Shown: positions 17,529 to 26,391, counted from the stretch's first letter. The stretch: DNA of 52,638 bases from Bacteroidota bacterium (GCA_018266915.1 JAFDZM010000017.1:1-52638), one strand, 5' to 3'. Notes: generated by a model from the sequence alone, not told the origin. Program-made: numbers and translations.

Positions 17529-17756
17529 TCAGTGTTTTTTAAGGGTTAATGAATCTTTGAATTGCGGACCGGAGGGCTGGCCGATGTGCTGCGGTGTCCC
17601 GCTTGTATATGCCTTTGCGTCGAAACGGATATAACGTATACTCAGCCATAGCAGACCGAGGAACAGGAAGCAAAATGCAAAGTAGTAGTAGACTTGCCTG
17701 TCCCCATGAAGGTCGTTATACCAGCAACTGAACCGGTCGAGAAGGTTTCGTATCAT
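17529..17756 (-). CDS. small single-span membrane protein of the tra operon (TraL position)
   Basis: This encodes 75 residues with one hydrophobic helix (about 24-43, YYYFAFCFLFLGLLWLSIRY) after a basic N-terminus. Its start overlaps the traK stop by 4 bases (ATGA) and its stop is 1 base before traM, so translation is coupled on both sides. In Bacteroidota operons a small membrane protein called TraL lies between TraK and TraM. I use the position but leave the symbol empty because the sequence is too short to assign on its own. It is probably a minor inner-membrane component of the channel. Confidence 0.7.
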   Translation of the reverse strand: MIRNLLDRFSCWYNDLHGDRQVYYYFAFCFLFLGLLWLSIRYIRFDAKAYTSGTPQHIGQPSGPQFKDSLTLKKH

Positions 17757-18379
17757 GGCTGGCTATTTAAGATCGTGTCACGATTGGCCAATGTTTCCCA
17801 ATGTTCGATCAGGAATCCATGCGGGTTGTTATCTGACCTGCTCACGTTGCGCAGATAGCCTTGGGTAATCAGCAATTTATTGATCGTCGAGGTTGCACGA
17901 ATCAGCTTTTCCGTTGCGAAACATTTGAAGGCATACGGATAGCTGTTCATGTTCAATTGGATACTATCGACCGTTATGGTCTGGCTGATGTTCCCGGAAA
18001 TCAGATTGTTGTAATAGCTCTTCTCCTTCAGATCATTGTATTGGTCGCGTGCGCTTCCATCTGCCAGGTACAAAGCTTTGCTGATATTGCTCTCAATGAC
18101 TTTTTCATCAGGATCGAGCGTAAAGAAATAATGATGGAACATTTTAATATGGTCACGTGCTTCTACCGGAATGTTGTCCTTGCGGTCTGCGGCAATAGCT
18201 TCCAGCGCTTTACCATTGGCTAACACATAGATGTGCGCGGATGCCTTCTGGTAGGCGGCGAAGGCGAAATAAATAGCTGCAACTGAAATAACCGCGCTGG
18301 TTAAAATGACCAGCGCAACTATGCGTTTATTCTGCTGGAAAGCTGTTTCGATATTTTTCAAATGTGTGAACATGATCAT
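17753..18379 (-). CDS. traK: conjugative transposon protein TraK (VirB8-like)
   Basis: The 208 residues have one N-terminal membrane helix (about 20-42, IVALVILTSAVISVAAIYFAF) and a soluble periplasmic domain. The segments ADRKDNIPVEARDHIKMFHHYFFTLDPDE and SEGxx-type ISGNISQTITVDSIQ are typical of Bacteroidota TraK. VirB8-like proteins nucleate assembly of the inner-membrane complex. It overlaps traJ by 4 bases and the TraL-like gene by 4 bases, an ATGA arrangement at both ends. The call is confident. Confidence 0.9.
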   Translation of the reverse strand: MIMFTHLKNIETAFQQNKRIVALVILTSAVISVAAIYFAFAAYQKASAHIYVLANGKALEAIAADRKDNIPVEARDHIKMFHHYFFTLDPDEKVIESNISKALYLADGSARDQYNDLKEKSYYNNLISGNISQTITVDSIQLNMNSYPYAFKCFATEKLIRATSTINKLLITQGYLRNVSRSDNNPHGFLIEHWETLANRDTILNSQP

Positions 18380-19584
18380 TGTTTTTTAGGGTTGCCATTT
18401 AGTTTTTCGGCCTGCACGTCATTCGAGCCTGCCGAGCGGTAGCCATCGGCAATATCCCCCGGAGCATTAACTATATTTTTAGCGCCTTCTGCCATCCGGC
18501 CACCTGCGGCCATTCCGGCCGCATAGGAACTTGATTTAACCGAACTCAGGCTGATGGAGGTCAGATTGGTGACTTTGTTTAATAAACCATTACCTCCGCC
18601 AGGATTGATGATATATCCTGCAACCGCAGGTACGGTGAAGTAACCGACGATGCCGATCAGTAAAAAAATCAGGTAGGCTGTATCGGTGGAACTGAAGAAT
18701 GTATCACCTGCACTTTGCACTTGCTGGATATCCAGCTTCAGCATATTTTCTTGCACTTTGCCGATTATACTGCCGAAAATATTAGCCACCGGTAACCATA
18801 AAAAGACGTTCAGGTATTTAGCCAGCCAGGTCGTCAGCGTATGCTGGAAGCCATCATAAACAGAAAGGCCGAATACCAATGGACCGAGTATGGCCAGAAC
18901 CACAAGGTAAAATGTCCGGATGGTGTTAATACACAGGGCTGCGGCTTCGTAAATCACTTGCAGCACTTCGCTCATCCACTGTTTCACGCTGTTGCGGAAT
19001 TTATAGCTGGCTTTGTCCATCGCGAATTTGACATCGTTTCCGAGGCTTGAAAGCATCTTATCATTCTTCGCATCTGGATCGTCAGGGTGAGTGTATTTAT
19101 ACCATTTATCACGGTCGCCTTCACCTGTATCTCCTACGTACATTTGCCATGTATTTGTCTTTTCAATAGCTGCTTCTTTCTGCGCTAGCAGTTGGGCAAT
19201 GGCGGCATCGGAGTTTTGAACCATGCTGCCCGTAGCGGTTACGACCGGGTTCATGACCCCGTTGATCACGGCGATAACTGTAGGAAATAAAAGGATCGCC
19301 ATACCTAACGCGAATGGCCGCATCAGTGGATAAAAATCAACAGGTTCGGCACTGGCCAAATGCCGCCAGACCCGGGCGGCGATATACCAAAGCGCCCCGA
19401 ATCCGGCAATCCCACGTGCGACACCGATCAGTTGGCTGCACATGGGCAGCATTTCGGAATAGACATTATCTAACACACTTTGCAGCCCATGAATATCATC
19501 CGCAAGGCCATCGGCCCGGGAAAATAAGGGAATGAAGATCCCCGTTAGCGCCATTATGACACTTAATAACAGCTTCTTTTTCAT
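18376..19584 (-). CDS. traJ: conjugative transposon protein TraJ (VirB6-like, multi-span)
   Basis: The 402-residue protein has an N-terminal signal or helix (KKLLLSVIMALTGIFIPLFSRA) and several further hydrophobic segments (about 55-70, 85-115, 210-245, 290-325). The opening GLADDIHGLQSVLDNVYSEMLPMCSQLIG matches the typical TraJ start of Bacteroidota conjugative elements. It is the polytopic VirB6-like channel component of the inner membrane. It lies directly after the three TraI-like genes (10-base gap) and overlaps traK by 4 bases. The C-terminus has an Ala/Gly/Ser-rich tail, as seen in other TraJ proteins. Confidence 0.9.
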   Translation of the reverse strand: MKKKLLLSVIMALTGIFIPLFSRADGLADDIHGLQSVLDNVYSEMLPMCSQLIGVARGIAGFGALWYIAARVWRHLASAEPVDFYPLMRPFALGMAILLFPTVIAVINGVMNPVVTATGSMVQNSDAAIAQLLAQKEAAIEKTNTWQMYVGDTGEGDRDKWYKYTHPDDPDAKNDKMLSSLGNDVKFAMDKASYKFRNSVKQWMSEVLQVIYEAAALCINTIRTFYLVVLAILGPLVFGLSVYDGFQHTLTTWLAKYLNVFLWLPVANIFGSIIGKVQENMLKLDIQQVQSAGDTFFSSTDTAYLIFLLIGIVGYFTVPAVAGYIINPGGGNGLLNKVTNLTSISLSSVKSSSYAAGMAAGGRMAEGAKNIVNAPGDIADGYRSAGSNDVQAEKLNGNPKKQ

Positions 19585-19594
19585 AAAATCTCGT

Positions 19595-20239
19595 TTAATT
19601 TATCCCGTAAAGTCGCTTAAGCGTTTTCGTATCATTCAGGTCTTTACTTCGCCGCAAACTCAACAAAACTGCCTGCCGGTTAAAATACCGCAGGAACTGT
19701 AGCTGGTCCGAACTGCTGTTATAAATACGGTCAATGGCCCGTAGGCGGTCATCATCAGACATGCGCAGCTTTCCAGCGGTGGTGACATTAGCCAAGTCGT
19801 CCACGTTGGCATTGCTCTGCTTTACCAACTGGTTGTAGACGTTATCCATATAACCCAATTCAGCCGGGCTGAATGAGCCGCTTTGGCGGAACAAACTGGC
19901 ATACCGTTTATATTCGCTGATGATGTCGCTCTGCTGGCTCATGATTTGACCGACCCTGGAATTGTTCAGGACGGCAGGATTGACCGCCAATAACCCCGTT
20001 AGGTAAACATAGTGCAGGTCGAAATTGCCTTTTGATAAACCCGAAATAGTGCCATAGCCCTGCTGGTAGATCTGGTATCCTTTCTTCATGTCAGAAAGAA
20101 TGGACTTGAACTGGGTCAGCTTTTCGATATCGAGCAATAGTTGCTGCAATTCGTCGCTTTGAGCATTGGCGTGAAGGGTGAAGCATAACATCACCAAAGA
20201 GATGGCCACCGGGCGGCTGAGTCTTTTAACGATTTGCAT
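19595..20239 (-). CDS. TraI-like transfer protein, third tandem paralogue
   Basis: This 214-residue exported protein has a signal peptide (about 1-27, ending HANAQS). It carries the family pattern seen in all three tandem genes: a helix-rich body, an MSDDDRLRAIDRIY segment near residue 165, and a C-terminus SLRRSKDLNDTKTLKRLYGIN. It is probably a periplasmic component of the channel (TraI position of Bacteroidota elements; perhaps VirB5-like, but that is a guess). It overlaps the upstream paralogue by 14 bases and is followed 10 bases later by traJ. The shared ends of the three proteins show they arose by duplication. Confidence 0.75.
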   Translation of the reverse strand: MQIVKRLSRPVAISLVMLCFTLHANAQSDELQQLLLDIEKLTQFKSILSDMKKGYQIYQQGYGTISGLSKGNFDLHYVYLTGLLAVNPAVLNNSRVGQIMSQQSDIISEYKRYASLFRQSGSFSPAELGYMDNVYNQLVKQSNANVDDLANVTTAGKLRMSDDDRLRAIDRIYNSSSDQLQFLRYFNRQAVLLSLRRSKDLNDTKTLKRLYGIN

Positions 20240-20855
20240 ACAAACGATTTAAAGTGGTGACATCCTGAATCTCTTGTTGTTTATTGCGGACATAGAGTTG
20301 CAACTGAGCCTGGAAACCGGCGGAAACACGGTAATTGTCCTGCATAGCCCGGTGCAGCCTTGCGATCTGACGGATACGTTCTTCGTCACTCATTTCAGTT
20401 TTTTGATCCGCCAGAATGATTTGAAGGTCGTTTAACCGGGCATCGCAATCACTTAGCAATGCATCGCATACCTTGCTGACATACACGGCTTCATTGCCGT
20501 TTAGTCCTTTTTGACCTTTCAGTTGATTGGCCAGCGTTAAAATATCCTGTTGCCAGCGGAGGATATCATTAACCTGCGGATTGTTTTTAACCGGAGCGTT
20601 TACGGTTTTTAGATGGGCGTAATAACTGCTGTGCAAACCGTATTCATTCCCGATATAACCGCTGATAGAACCCAATACGTTTCTGGCGATGTGATAACCT
20701 TTCTGGAGGTAGCTGCTATAAACTTGCAGTGCGGCGATCTGCTGATAGAGGTATTTCTTTTGCGTACTCTTTTGGTTGAACCATTCCGCGAAAGTTTGTG
20801 CCCTAACCGTAGTGCCGAGCAGCAGGAAAATACAGGTGAGTTTAATGCAGGCCAT
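20226..20855 (-). CDS. TraI-like transfer protein, second tandem paralogue
   Basis: This 209-residue protein has a signal peptide (about 1-20, IFLLLGTTVRAQ) and is then almost entirely helical. It shares with its neighbours the MSDEERIRQIARLH segment (near residue 152) and a C-terminus NKQQEIQDVTTLNRLYANR, which is a diverged version of the SKDLNDVxTLxxLYG ending. It differs most from the other two, with the arginine-serine part of the ending lost. Starts and stops of adjacent copies overlap by exactly 14 bases on both sides. It is likely a periplasmic structural component of the transfer system. Confidence 0.75.
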   Translation of the reverse strand: MACIKLTCIFLLLGTTVRAQTFAEWFNQKSTQKKYLYQQIAALQVYSSYLQKGYHIARNVLGSISGYIGNEYGLHSSYYAHLKTVNAPVKNNPQVNDILRWQQDILTLANQLKGQKGLNGNEAVYVSKVCDALLSDCDARLNDLQIILADQKTEMSDEERIRQIARLHRAMQDNYRVSAGFQAQLQLYVRNKQQEIQDVTTLNRLYANR

Positions 20856-21501
20856 AGTAGTTTTTGATGGTTTGTACTTCGTTCAGGTCCTTGCTGCGAT
20901 GCAGACTCAGGATCATATTCTGGTTATTATACTGTTTCAGGTCAGCGTAATTCTCATCCAGGCGGTCACCGGCCTGGTTGATAGCTTCCAGTCTTTGCTG
21001 GTCGGTCATTTGTGTTTTTCCGGGATTCAGCACCAGCATGACTTGGTCGAGGTTTTTAGCGCTGGCATCCAGGATACCCAGGTAAACGTGCTGCATCTCG
21101 GTGATTTCTTCAGGCCGGAAATGCTTGTCATCCTGGAAGAGCCGCCACGCTCGTTGATATTCAGCAACCATGGCAACCTGTTGCCGGGTAAGGTTCTTGA
21201 CGCGCTGGTAATAGGCAATAGTCGCTTTGACCTGCCACAATTCTCCGTAGTATTCGTCATATAATGCCCGTTGCTTTTCCGACCAATTAGTGATTTCGTT
21301 TAGCCTGAATTTGGACAGTTCGTTTTCCAATGTTTTCTGTGCGTTCTGCAGCCAGATGGTTTTGTTTTGCATCCGCTGCACCTTCAGGTCAATAGCTTTG
21401 ATCACTTTTTTGACGACAGTCGTAATGATCTGGTATTGTGCAAAGCTTTGAGAACTGAATCCCAATGACATGATTAACAATATGATTCGCGTCCTTTTCA
21501 T
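20842..21501 (-). CDS. TraI-like transfer protein, first tandem paralogue
   Basis: The 219 residues have a signal peptide (about 1-21, IILLIMSLGFSSQSFAQ) followed by helices, including KVIKAIDLKVQRMQNKTIWLQNAQKTLEN, the stretch typical of Bacteroidota conjugal protein TraI. The MTDQQRLEAINQAG segment and the C-terminus SLHRSKDLNEVQTIKNYYGLH match the two genes that follow. It is the copy most like the usual TraI. It overlaps the lipoprotein gene upstream by 4 bases and the second paralogue by 14 bases. It is inferred to be exported and part of the channel. Confidence 0.8.
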   Translation of the reverse strand: MKRTRIILLIMSLGFSSQSFAQYQIITTVVKKVIKAIDLKVQRMQNKTIWLQNAQKTLENELSKFRLNEITNWSEKQRALYDEYYGELWQVKATIAYYQRVKNLTRQQVAMVAEYQRAWRLFQDDKHFRPEEITEMQHVYLGILDASAKNLDQVMLVLNPGKTQMTDQQRLEAINQAGDRLDENYADLKQYNNQNMILSLHRSKDLNEVQTIKNYYGLH

Positions 21502-21812
21502 TGCCCAATCTTTTTATAAACGGTCGAGCCGATAGCAATCTGGTTGTCACCCATTTCAATGATTGGGCTATACGGATCATTGAGAATCCACTTTTTTACG
21601 CTCCATTTTTTTGGTTGCAACCGACCATCGAGGATTCTTCTATATCCCACGCGATTAGTAACGATATTGCCATTTATGGTAATCGTGTCCTCTGCTACCG
21701 AATATTCGCTTCTTTCACTAGCAAAGTAAGTTCCGTCGTGGCTTCCATGTCCGCAGCCAACAATTTGTGTGGTGACAAACAGTGTGATACATCCAATAAG
21801 TAATTTTTTCAT
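21498..21812 (-). CDS. small lipoprotein within the tra operon
   Basis: This encodes 104 residues with a lipoprotein-type signal (MKKLLIGCITLFVTTQIVGCGHGSH); the lipid-modified cysteine is most likely in IVGC. The mature part is a short beta-rich domain (EYSVAEDTITINGNIVTNRVGYRRI) of the kind often found as small transfer-operon lipoproteins. It overlaps traG by 4 bases upstream and the first TraI-like gene by 4 bases downstream. It could help stabilise the channel at a membrane or act in surface exclusion. I do not recognise a named family. Confidence 0.75.
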   Translation of the reverse strand: MKKLLIGCITLFVTTQIVGCGHGSHDGTYFASERSEYSVAEDTITINGNIVTNRVGYRRILDGRLQPKKWSVKKWILNDPYSPIIEMGDNQIAIGSTVYKKIGQ

Positions 21813-24268
21813 GCGGCGTTATTTTTAGTTTGTTGTTCTTCCTCGACGATAACCGCGATAGCTTTGCGGATGTCGCCATATTTCTTTTTGTAAGCTTTGA
21901 CCTTCGCTTTTTCAGCGGATTCAGTGGTATAGGTCCAGTACTCTTCGCGGCTTACTTCAGTGCGGTAAACCCGGGATAGCTGGCCGTTCAGGCTGATAAA
22001 CACTTCTTTGTATTTATAGCGCTCATCGTTGGCCCGGTTCATGCTCATGATCAGCGCGGTTTCTTTGTCCGTGATGCCTAACAGTTGCTGTATTTTAGGA
22101 AAGTCGTTCTGGTATTTACGCTGGTCAAGCAGGATCTTACAATCGCTGTTATTAATAATGGCTTGCTTGACCACAGGTGAGCTGATGATGTCTTCAATAT
22201 CCTGGGTAACGACCAATGCCTCTCCGAAATACTTCCTGACCGTTTTGAAAAGGTATTTGATATACTCGGCCATGCCTTCCCGCGCAATGGCTTTCCAGGC
22301 TTCTTCGATCAGGATCATTTTACGGGTCTCTTTGGGTAGCTTGCGCATTTTGGAGACAAATGTCTCCATGATAATGAGCGTTACCACTGGGAATAGAATC
22401 GGATGATCTTTGATATTGTCGAGCTCGAAAACAATAAAGCGGCGATGCAGAAGGTCGAGGTTCTCAGTAGCATTGAGCAGGTAATCGTACTCCCCGCCTT
22501 TATAATAAGGCCGTAATACAAAAAGCAGGTTGTCGATATCAAAGTGCTGGTCTTTCACCTTGCTTTGTTTCATGGTTTCATAGAAGCTACCCTTCAGGAA
22601 TTCATAGAAGGTATCGAAGCAGGCGAAGCCGTCGAGTTGCTCGTAGTAATGATATAAGGCGTATGATATGGCGATGTACTCTGAACGCTGTACGCCTTCA
22701 TCTTCCTTTTTCCAAAGGGCGAGGATCATCGCCTTAATGCTTTCGCGTTTTTCCGTGTCCAGCGTATCGCCTTCACCCACGTAAAAGGGATTAAAACTGA
22801 TCGGGCTGTCTTCCGAATACGTGAAGTAATAGCCGTCCACAAACTCGCATAGACCTTCATAGCTGTGCCCCACATCCACCAGGACGATATGAGAACCCTG
22901 TTCGTAATAGCTACGCAGCAAATGGTTGGTGCAAAAAGATTTTCCACTGCCTGACGGGCCCAAGATGAATTTATTGCGATTAGTCGTAATCCCGCTTTTC
23001 ATAGGCTCATCACTCAGGTCGACATGTAAGGGCTTGCCGGATAACCGGTCACCCAGGCGAACACCGCAGGGCGACAAAGAAGACCGGTAATTGGTTTCCA
23101 GGTTGAAAAAACAGGCGGCCTGTTCGGCGAATGTATCGAAGGTGTCGTTCATCGGAAAGTTACCGCTGTTACCGGGGAGGCCTGCCCACCAGATCTGCGG
23201 AGCGCCGTCCGTTTCCTGTTTGGGCTGCGCGTCCAATGCGGACAGCGCCGAGCTCACCTTGTTCTTTACATCCTTCAACTGCGCTTTATCGTCGGTCCAG
23301 GCCAGAATATTAAAATGTGCCTTAACCGGAAGCCGCTGCTGGCTGATCGCCTCATTCAAAAACTCCTGGGTGGCATCACGGCCGATTGCATTTTCGCGGG
23401 AGTAGGCCGACAGCGATTGCAGGCGCAGCTTCTTGGCTTCCAGTTTTTTAAGGGTTTTGGCACTGTCTTCAATAAATATATACTGGTTATAGATATGGTT
23501 GCAGTCCAGCAGCGCGCCAACCGGGCTGGCAAAGCCGATACTGAATTTGGTTTTATCCGTACTGTACTGGTCATAGGTAATGCGCGGGCCGCAAAGTGCC
23601 GGCAGATGTTCGGCTTCCGCCAGCGTGTATAACTGGCAGCGGTTATCGCCGATCCGCAGTTCATCTTTTAAATGAATGTCTTTCAGTTCCGGCGCGTCAT
23701 CCTTATCCAGCAGAAAGCAGTATTGTTCCAGGATGCCCGCTGTGGCCACTGTACCGGCAAGTTCGTTGTCAGCTAACCGGCGCAGCGTGACCAGGCCGCT
23801 GTCTTCCATCACCCGTTGGAATTGGCCTGCGCTGTCGAGAAATTCCCGGAACAACTCGGTGTCGGTTGTTTGCGCCGGGGCCAGGTGCTTACGCATCAGG
23901 CCGCTGACCGCGCTGTTTATTGGTTTGAAGTTTTCAGGTCTTTTGGTCAGGATGATCAGGCAATGATGTGCGAGATAGGGCCGCTCGTTAAAAAAGCGTT
24001 CACTGGCATGGCTCAAAAACGTTCGGTCGCCGAATACAGCTTTATAATGTTTCTCAACAAACCAATCCTGTTTATGAAAGATGCTATGCTTTGGCAGCAG
24101 TTTGATCGCTTTTACCCAGGTCTGGTGAAAGGCAATATACTCATCATTCGACAACGTGAACAATTCGGGCAAACGAACCTCATAAGCAACGCTTAATTCT
24201 CCCTGTGAGGATAGCAAAGTATCGTGTTCAACTTTATAGATCGGGAATACTTGTTCAGCGTTTTTCAT
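21809..24268 (-). CDS. traG: TraG family conjugative ATPase (VirB4-like)
   Basis: This 819-residue protein starts MKNAEQVFPIYKVEHDTLLSSQGELSVAYEV, the standard N-terminus of Bacteroidota TraG. The Walker A motif GPSGSGKSF is near residue 436 and the Walker B region MILIEEAWKAI near residue 653, followed by TQDIEDIISSPVVKQAIINNS, a conserved VirB4 stretch. VirB4 ATPases energise assembly of the channel at the inner membrane. It overlaps traF by 14 bases and the lipoprotein gene by 4 bases. The length is normal and the motifs are intact, so it should be functional. Confidence 0.93.
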   Translation of the reverse strand: MKNAEQVFPIYKVEHDTLLSSQGELSVAYEVRLPELFTLSNDEYIAFHQTWVKAIKLLPKHSIFHKQDWFVEKHYKAVFGDRTFLSHASERFFNERPYLAHHCLIILTKRPENFKPINSAVSGLMRKHLAPAQTTDTELFREFLDSAGQFQRVMEDSGLVTLRRLADNELAGTVATAGILEQYCFLLDKDDAPELKDIHLKDELRIGDNRCQLYTLAEAEHLPALCGPRITYDQYSTDKTKFSIGFASPVGALLDCNHIYNQYIFIEDSAKTLKKLEAKKLRLQSLSAYSRENAIGRDATQEFLNEAISQQRLPVKAHFNILAWTDDKAQLKDVKNKVSSALSALDAQPKQETDGAPQIWWAGLPGNSGNFPMNDTFDTFAEQAACFFNLETNYRSSLSPCGVRLGDRLSGKPLHVDLSDEPMKSGITTNRNKFILGPSGSGKSFCTNHLLRSYYEQGSHIVLVDVGHSYEGLCEFVDGYYFTYSEDSPISFNPFYVGEGDTLDTEKRESIKAMILALWKKEDEGVQRSEYIAISYALYHYYEQLDGFACFDTFYEFLKGSFYETMKQSKVKDQHFDIDNLLFVLRPYYKGGEYDYLLNATENLDLLHRRFIVFELDNIKDHPILFPVVTLIIMETFVSKMRKLPKETRKMILIEEAWKAIAREGMAEYIKYLFKTVRKYFGEALVVTQDIEDIISSPVVKQAIINNSDCKILLDQRKYQNDFPKIQQLLGITDKETALIMSMNRANDERYKYKEVFISLNGQLSRVYRTEVSREEYWTYTTESAEKAKVKAYKKKYGDIRKAIAVIVEEEQQTKNNAA

Positions 24269-24563
24269 AAAATATCCTCCTTGATTTGAATTTCAGATAG
24301 GTAGGCAGGTATCTGCGGGCATTCTTTTTCATCAAACCGTGTTCGCCGTATTGGTGGCTCATCCCGAAGACTTTGTAAAATAAAGTGCTGCCTAAACCGG
24401 CGATGATAAGCAGGCACAGGTATATTGCCATACCGATCAGGTATAGGATGGCGAACAGCACAAGCAGCGCAACCAATCCGCCTCCCAAATAACCGATGTA
24501 TTGTGCCTTGAGTCCCTTGAACTCGATCGGACGGTTAATGCCTTTGTTAATCTGGTAAGTCAT
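24255..24563 (-). CDS. traF: conjugative transposon protein TraF (DUF4133)
   Basis: The 102 residues start MTYQINKGINRPIEFKGLKAQYI, the hallmark of DUF4133/TraF, a VirB3-like protein. One long hydrophobic stretch (about 24-64) can form two membrane helices, and the C-terminus is basic (RRYLPTYLKFKSRRIFYEKR). It overlaps traE by 4 bases and traG by 14 bases. VirB3-like proteins act with VirB4 at the inner membrane. The call is confident. Confidence 0.9.
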   Translation of the reverse strand: MTYQINKGINRPIEFKGLKAQYIGYLGGGLVALLVLFAILYLIGMAIYLCLLIIAGLGSTLFYKVFGMSHQYGEHGLMKKNARRYLPTYLKFKSRRIFYEKR

Positions 24564-24856
24564 ACGCCGAAAAATGATTTAAGGACGGTAGCAACAACGA
24601 CTAGGAAAATACAGCTGCCAAACCAACTGGAAGCAACCTTCCCGGTGTCGTGTTCGCCGTCATTCCACTTTTTGTAAACCTTGATTGCGCCGACCAGGCC
24701 GACAATAGCGCCGACAGCGTACATCAGGTTCGTCCCGGTGGAAAAATAACTTTTGACCTGCGTGGTAGCCTGGTTGATCCCGGCGTTGCCATCCTGGGCA
24801 TAAGCGCTGATGGCCAGCAGCATTATGCCTGTTAGTAGTTGAATTTGCTTTTTCAT
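24560..24856 (-). CDS. traE: conjugative transposon protein TraE (DUF4134)
   Basis: The 98 residues have a signal peptide (ending AYAQDG) and then ATTQVKSYFSTGTNLMYAVGAIVGLVGAIKVYKKWNDGEHDTGKVASSWFGSCIFL, the conserved core of DUF4134/TraE. Two membrane helices are visible (about 37-57 and 78-97). This is the VirB2-like small membrane protein of Bacteroidota systems, a candidate pilin or channel subunit. It lies 10 bases after the upstream gene and overlaps traF by 4 bases. Confidence 0.9.
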   Translation of the reverse strand: MKKQIQLLTGIMLLAISAYAQDGNAGINQATTQVKSYFSTGTNLMYAVGAIVGLVGAIKVYKKWNDGEHDTGKVASSWFGSCIFLVVVATVLKSFFGV

Positions 24857-24866
24857 AGGGTGGGAT

Positions 24867-25370
24867 TTAAAAAGTTAGTGGCCATTCAGTTTCTTTCAGG
24901 GAAAAGGACAACCGGGAGCCGGCGAACTCGCTCAGGGAGCGGATAACTGCAGGCAGGCTGATCTCATCCTTAAACACCTCGTATTTGTCGAGCAATAGTT
25001 TAAATAGGGATAGAAATTCCGATTTGTTGTCATTGCCGGCGTAGGCGTCTATTAATACTTTTCCTTCTGCAAGCAAATCATCCGCAGGGCCTGGAGGCAG
25101 GGTTTGATCGCTGATATCGTCAGGTTCAGCTGCGGAAAATAGCAGTTCGTCAGCGGCGTACAGGCCGGTGTCTGTTTCGGGCGTGGCTTCACCCATTACC
25201 ACCGATAACTTATTACTTACCGCGGGCATCGTCGTTTGAACCGCAGGCTTGATTTTTAACAATACCGCGAGTTCTGTGCGGTAATAGCGCAGGCCGACAT
25301 AAACATACCAGACAACGGTAACTACGAGGGTGGCAATCAGGTATTGCTGCCAGGTGATCTCATTTAACAT
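24867..25370 (-). CDS. membrane-anchored acidic protein, first gene of the tra operon
   Basis: The 167-residue protein has one N-terminal membrane helix (about 9-28, YLIATLVVTVVWYVYVGLRYY), then an acidic, proline-rich linker (about 60-105), and a helical C-terminal domain ending SFSLKETEWPLTF. It lies just before traE, where Bacteroidota operons often have an unnamed membrane protein. The leader upstream holds a hairpin (25445-25466). It may be an accessory factor of the channel or of its control. I recognise no named family. Confidence 0.65.
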   Translation of the reverse strand: MLNEITWQQYLIATLVVTVVWYVYVGLRYYRTELAVLLKIKPAVQTTMPAVSNKLSVVMGEATPETDTGLYAADELLFSAAEPDDISDQTLPPGPADDLLAEGKVLIDAYAGNDNKSEFLSLFKLLLDKYEVFKDEISLPAVIRSLSEFAGSRLSFSLKETEWPLTF

Positions 25371-25444
25371 ATCCCTTGAATTTTAAGCCGGTGGCACCAT
25401 GCCGTCGGACAAAACAAATGTGGCGGGCCTCTGCTATTTTATTT

Positions 25445-25466
25445 CACAACCTGGATGCAGGTTGTG
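25445..25466. promoter_or_regulatory. perfect hairpin in the leader of the tra operon
   Basis: CACAACCTG (25445-25453) and CAGGTTGTG (25458-25466) form a 9-base perfect stem with a 4-base loop in the 145-base gap between rteC and the tra operon. On the minus strand it is not followed by a T-run, so it is not a standard terminator of rteC. An attenuator or a protein-binding site that controls tra expression is plausible. No promoter element could be fixed. Confidence 0.45.
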
Positions 25467-25515
25467 TATTTTCTACTGAATAATAGACTGTTATGGTCTT
25501 AGGTAGATTGCAATT

Positions 25516-26391
25516 TTAAAACAACAGGATCAGTCCGATGACGACAGAGAGGCTCAGCTTGTCGTTTAAATGCCGGAGCAATCCGTCCGTAAGCTTGTTC
25601 AAGAAAACGGGAACTGTCTTCTTTCTTCGGCCGATGTCAATGATTTTGTGATACGTTTCTTTGATCTCCATGCGGAAGACAAACTCAAAGATCCCGACCA
25701 GTTCGCTTACGTCGATATTACCGTTGTTGACCGAACCCGACGCTTTCAGGGAGTAAATTAATTCAATGGCGTCGGTCGGGCTGGCGGTCCAGCTGGGGTG
25801 CGAAAACGTAAAGATGTCAGCCGCGGGTGCCGGTAATAGCTGCTCCGTCCCGATCTTAAGGTATTCGAGTTTGAGATAATCCTGGAATTTTTCATTAGCC
25901 ATGATCTTCGATAATTTGTAGTCATGGCTGGTGCTGTATTGCTCATCTTCTTCAAAGTCTTCCAGTTCCATCTGCACATCGAAGCCGCCGCGCGTAAAAT
26001 AGATTTCATCCATTTGTGTGCTGCCCGACCTGTAATATTGATAAAATGCTTTATTATGATCAAAAAACCGCTGCAAATCGGTCAGGTGGAAATTGATGTA
26101 AGCGCGGACGGCATCTTCACCTCCCGGCGGCAACTGCATCAGGAAGTTATAGACATTGATAAAGTAAATGTACTTACTGTAAAAAAGCGGTTTTACCTCT
26201 TTGAAAAAGTGAATTTCTTCGGCTACGTCTTTGAAGGCATAGTTCGAAACATACCGCTTCATTTTGTTCATGGCTTTTTTGCAGATCAGTATGGAACAGC
26301 GGTATTGTTCCATCGGCGACTGTCCATTTAGCGTAACAGCAGCCAGCTGGTTCTCCAAAGCAATGTGGAAACGCTCCGCTATATTGTTCAT
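25516..26391 (-). CDS. rteC: RteC-family regulator of conjugative transfer
   Basis: The 291 residues contain the typical RteC stretches: EEIHFFKEVKPLFYSKYIYF, an FHLTDLQRFFDHNKAFYQYYRSG segment, the DYKLSKIMANEKFQDYL region, and near the C-terminus ALKASGSVNNG...LVGIFEFVF. In CTnDOT, RteC activates excision genes in response to RteA/RteB. Its start overlaps the stop of the PLP-enzyme gene by 4 bases (ATGA), so the two are translated together. The last 15 residues (LSLSVVIGLILLF) are hydrophobic and unusual for a DNA-binding regulator; they may come from readthrough of a mutated stop or be a true variant. The family call is firm. Confidence 0.85.
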   Translation of the reverse strand: MNNIAERFHIALENQLAAVTLNGQSPMEQYRCSILICKKAMNKMKRYVSNYAFKDVAEEIHFFKEVKPLFYSKYIYFINVYNFLMQLPPGGEDAVRAYINFHLTDLQRFFDHNKAFYQYYRSGSTQMDEIYFTRGGFDVQMELEDFEEDEQYSTSHDYKLSKIMANEKFQDYLKLEYLKIGTEQLLPAPAADIFTFSHPSWTASPTDAIELIYSLKASGSVNNGNIDVSELVGIFEFVFRMEIKETYHKIIDIGRRKKTVPVFLNKLTDGLLRHLNDKLSLSVVIGLILLF

